Below, in pieces: positions 48,934 through 50,545 of a DNA stretch of 50,545 bases (positions are counted from its first letter, which is position 1; every line of letters starts with the position of its first letter). The translations under genes were made by a program, and so were the position numbers. The notes below the pieces were generated by a model that saw only the letters and a list, made by a program, of their open reading frames with translations, was not told the origin of the DNA and did not search any database. The DNA comes from Methylobacterium sp. W2 (lineage in GTDB: Bacteria > Pseudomonadota > Alphaproteobacteria > Rhizobiales > Beijerinckiaceae): NCBI RefSeq assembly GCF_020662345.1, contig NZ_VMOA01000041.1:1-50545 (forward strand), in the 5' to 3' direction.

Positions 48934-50545
48934 CTAGTAGACATCCTGCTGGTAGCGATGGGCCCGCTCCAGCGCCGCGACGGCGGCTTCGGCATCGGGT
49001 TCGCTCAACGATTTGACCTCGGCATAGGCTTGGACGACGGCGTTGCGCACGTCCTTCGCCATCCGGTTCGCGTCACCGCAGACATAGAAGCTGGCGCCGC
49101 CATCGAGCCATTCCACCAGCTCTTTGGCGTGGTGGCGGATACGGTCCTGAACATAGATCTTCTCGGGCTGGTCGCGGGAGAAGGCCACGTCGATCTTCGT
49201 AAGCGAGCCGTCCTCCAGGGCCTCCTGCCATTCGAGCTGGTACAGGAAGTCGTGGGTGAACTGACGGTCGCCGAAGAACAGCCAGGAGCGGCCGGCGGCT
49301 TCGATCGCGCGGCGTTCCTGCACGAAGGCCCGGAACGGGGCGACGCCGGTGCCGGGGCCGACCATGATGATGTCGGTGGCCGGGTCCTGCGGCAGGCGGA
49401 AATGCCGGTTCGGCTTCAGCTTCACGCGCAGCTTGCTGCCGTTCTTGATCCGGTCTGCGACCTGGACCGAGGTCACGCCCGAGCGTGACCGCCCATGCGT
49501 CTCGTAGCGCACGGCGGCGATCACAAGATGAACCTCGTCGCCGACTTCTTTGCGCGAGGAGGCGATGGAGTAGGCGCGCGGCGGCAGGGGCCGGGTGATG
49601 GTGTTGAGATGCTCGGCCGAAAGGGTCGCCGGAAAGGTCTCAATCAGGTCGATGAGGTGGCGACCCTCGATCCAGGCCCGCACCTCGCCGCTATCGATGA
49701 GCTTCTGCGCCTCGGCATGGCTCGTCGCCTTGGCGAATCGCTCCACGGTGGTGGCCGAGAGCGTGGTGATGTCGCGCTCGGACAGCAGAGCCCTGCGCAG
49801 GGCCTCGTCGCCGGTGAGGTTCGTCGCCTTGAGGATGTCCTCGACGAGGGCCGGATCGTTCTCGGGGTAGATCTCGAGCGAATCGCCCGGCTCGTAGGCC
49901 GGGGCGCCGTCCTCGAACTCGAGGGCCAGATGGATCGTCTCCTTGTCGGAGAGCGACGAGTTCAGGTTGATGTGATCCACGACTTCCACCACCACCGGCT
50001 CACGGCTCGGCTCGGCATCGTCGTCTTCGGCCGCGGCGCGGCCGGCGAAATCCACCGCCACGACATTGTCGGCGCTCGGCGCAGGCGCAAGGGCTTTCAG
50101 GGTGTTCTTGATCCAGTCGGCGGCGGGTTTGTCGAAGTCGAGATCGAGATCGGCCCGCTCGGCCCCGCGCTTGCCGCCGAGTGCCTCGAACCGCGCGTCG
50201 AGCGCCTTGCCGATGGCGCAGAACTCCACATAGGAGGTATCGCCCAGCGCCAGCACGCCGAAGGTCACGCCATCGAGCCGCGGGGCGCCGTCGCCCATCA
50301 AGTCGTTGTACGCACGGGTGGCGCGGGCCGGAGGCTCGCCCTCGCCCCAGGTCGCCGCGATGGCAATGAGGTTCTTGGCACCCGCCAGCGTAGCGACGTC
50401 GAGGTCGGCGAAATCCACCACCTTCGGCTTGAACCCGCCCTTCTTGGCGAGCTTGGCGACGGAACCGGCCAGGGCTTCGCAATTGCCGGATTCGCTCGCG
50501 TAGATGATCGTCAGCGGCTCGGCAGCCTTTGGCGGGGCGGCGGGG
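48934..50545 (-). CDS. cysJ: sulfite reductase flavoprotein subunit, 5' end outside the window
   Basis: At least 537 residues; the frame is still open at the window edge, so the start is missing. The flavodoxin domain is seen from the edge (IIYASESGNCEALAGSV, then ATWGEGEPP and LALGDTSYVEFC), followed by the FAD domain (PPRAYSIASSRKEVGDE, with RAYSIASS binding FAD) and the NADPH domain (GPGTGVAPFRAFVQER, YVCGDANRMAKDV) and the classic RYQQDVY end. It transfers electrons from NADPH to CysI. An apparent GTG at 50421 is internal, not the start. Confidence 0.95.
   Translation of the reverse strand, partial: PAAPPKAAEPLTIIYASESGNCEALAGSVAKLAKKGGFKPKVVDFADLDVATLAGAKNLIAIAATWGEGEPPARATRAYNDLMGDGAPRLDGVTFGVLALGDTSYVEFCAIGKALDARFEALGGKRGAERADLDLDFDKPAADWIKNTLKALAPAPSADNVVAVDFAGRAAAEDDDAEPSREPVVVEVVDHINLNSSLSDKETIHLALEFEDGAPAYEPGDSLEIYPENDPALVEDILKATNLTGDEALRRALLSERDITTLSATTVERFAKATSHAEAQKLIDSGEVRAWIEGRHLIDLIETFPATLSAEHLNTITRPLPPRAYSIASSRKEVGDEVHLVIAAVRYETHGRSRSGVTSVQVADRIKNGSKLRVKLKPNRHFRLPQDPATDIIMVGPGTGVAPFRAFVQERRAIEAAGRSWLFFGDRQFTHDFLYQLEWQEALEDGSLTKIDVAFSRDQPEKIYVQDRIRHHAKELVEWLDGGASFYVCGDANRMAKDVRNAVVQAYAEVKSLSEPDAEAAVAALERAHRYQQDVY

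Noticed and set aside
47090..48937. 615-codon plus-strand ORF
   Set aside because: It is antisense to cysI, whose siroheme cysteines and full-length homology are clear; the translation is rich in Arg/Gly/Asp/Val without domain character, typical of the shadow frame in GC-rich DNA.

Overview
The window is high-GC DNA (roughly two thirds G+C by eye) from an alphaproteobacterium, most likely Hyphomicrobiales and plausibly Methylobacteriaceae. Pointers are the SWIB-domain protein with a histone-like tail, a MmcB-type repair protein, a PleC/DivJ-like histidine kinase, DUF1289 next to a TIGR02281-type aspartic protease, and aerobic-type CobS and CobT. The genus is inferred from protein style, not measured. 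No tRNA, rRNA, CRISPR array or insertion sequence was found.

Region 1 (1 to about 10,176) is the right arm of an integrated prophage or prophage-like island. It opens with phage structural proteins and a lysis area: a T4-type lysozyme plus small membrane proteins. An array of small accessory genes follows (3.6-6.3 kb). It includes a lipoprotein, a two-helix membrane protein and two secreted peptides, and it is punctuated by closely related intrinsic terminators; two stretches are clearly AT-richer. Next come a GT61 glycosyltransferase, several small hypotheticals (one frameshifted) and a PAP2 phosphatase. The arm ends at a 15-codon remnant of the 5' end of dusA (10177-10221, minus strand). 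dusA is an established integration target, so this remnant marks the element-chromosome junction.

Region 2 (10.2-22.9 kb) is chromosome: ureE, a glycine-zipper lipoprotein, a TerB/DnaJ (DjlA-like) protein, an AmpD-type amidase, TerC, a secreted nuclease-like protein, an M48 lipoprotein protease, an ABC exporter, a PRC-barrel protein with an MFS transporter, a small lipoprotein, a 46-residue membrane protein outside normal ORF size limits, and the SWIB protein.

Region 3 (22.9-38.4 kb) is metabolic: SDR and DHA2-type MFS, a periplasmic hydrolase with a beta-hydroxyacid dehydrogenase, a large RTX protein, a DedA / cobalamin-binding / MmcB run, a pdxY-PhzF-Nudix operon, and a tightly coupled run from cobS through DUF1289, aspartic protease and an unannotated 40-residue ORF to an alpha/beta hydrolase. 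cobT is divergent from cobS.

Region 4 (38.5-50.5 kb) holds a histidine kinase, a two-subunit Tat-exported molybdenum hydroxylase, a haloperoxidase-like hydrolase, a UDG-superfamily protein, pyrF, a TetR regulator, a small conserved protein, cysI and the 5'-truncated (by the window edge) cysJ. The most notable observations are the dusA junction, the small-gene/terminator array with its duplicated flanking gene end, the coupled 40-residue ORF, and a ribosome-binding-site hairpin with a three-codon ORF downstream of cysI.
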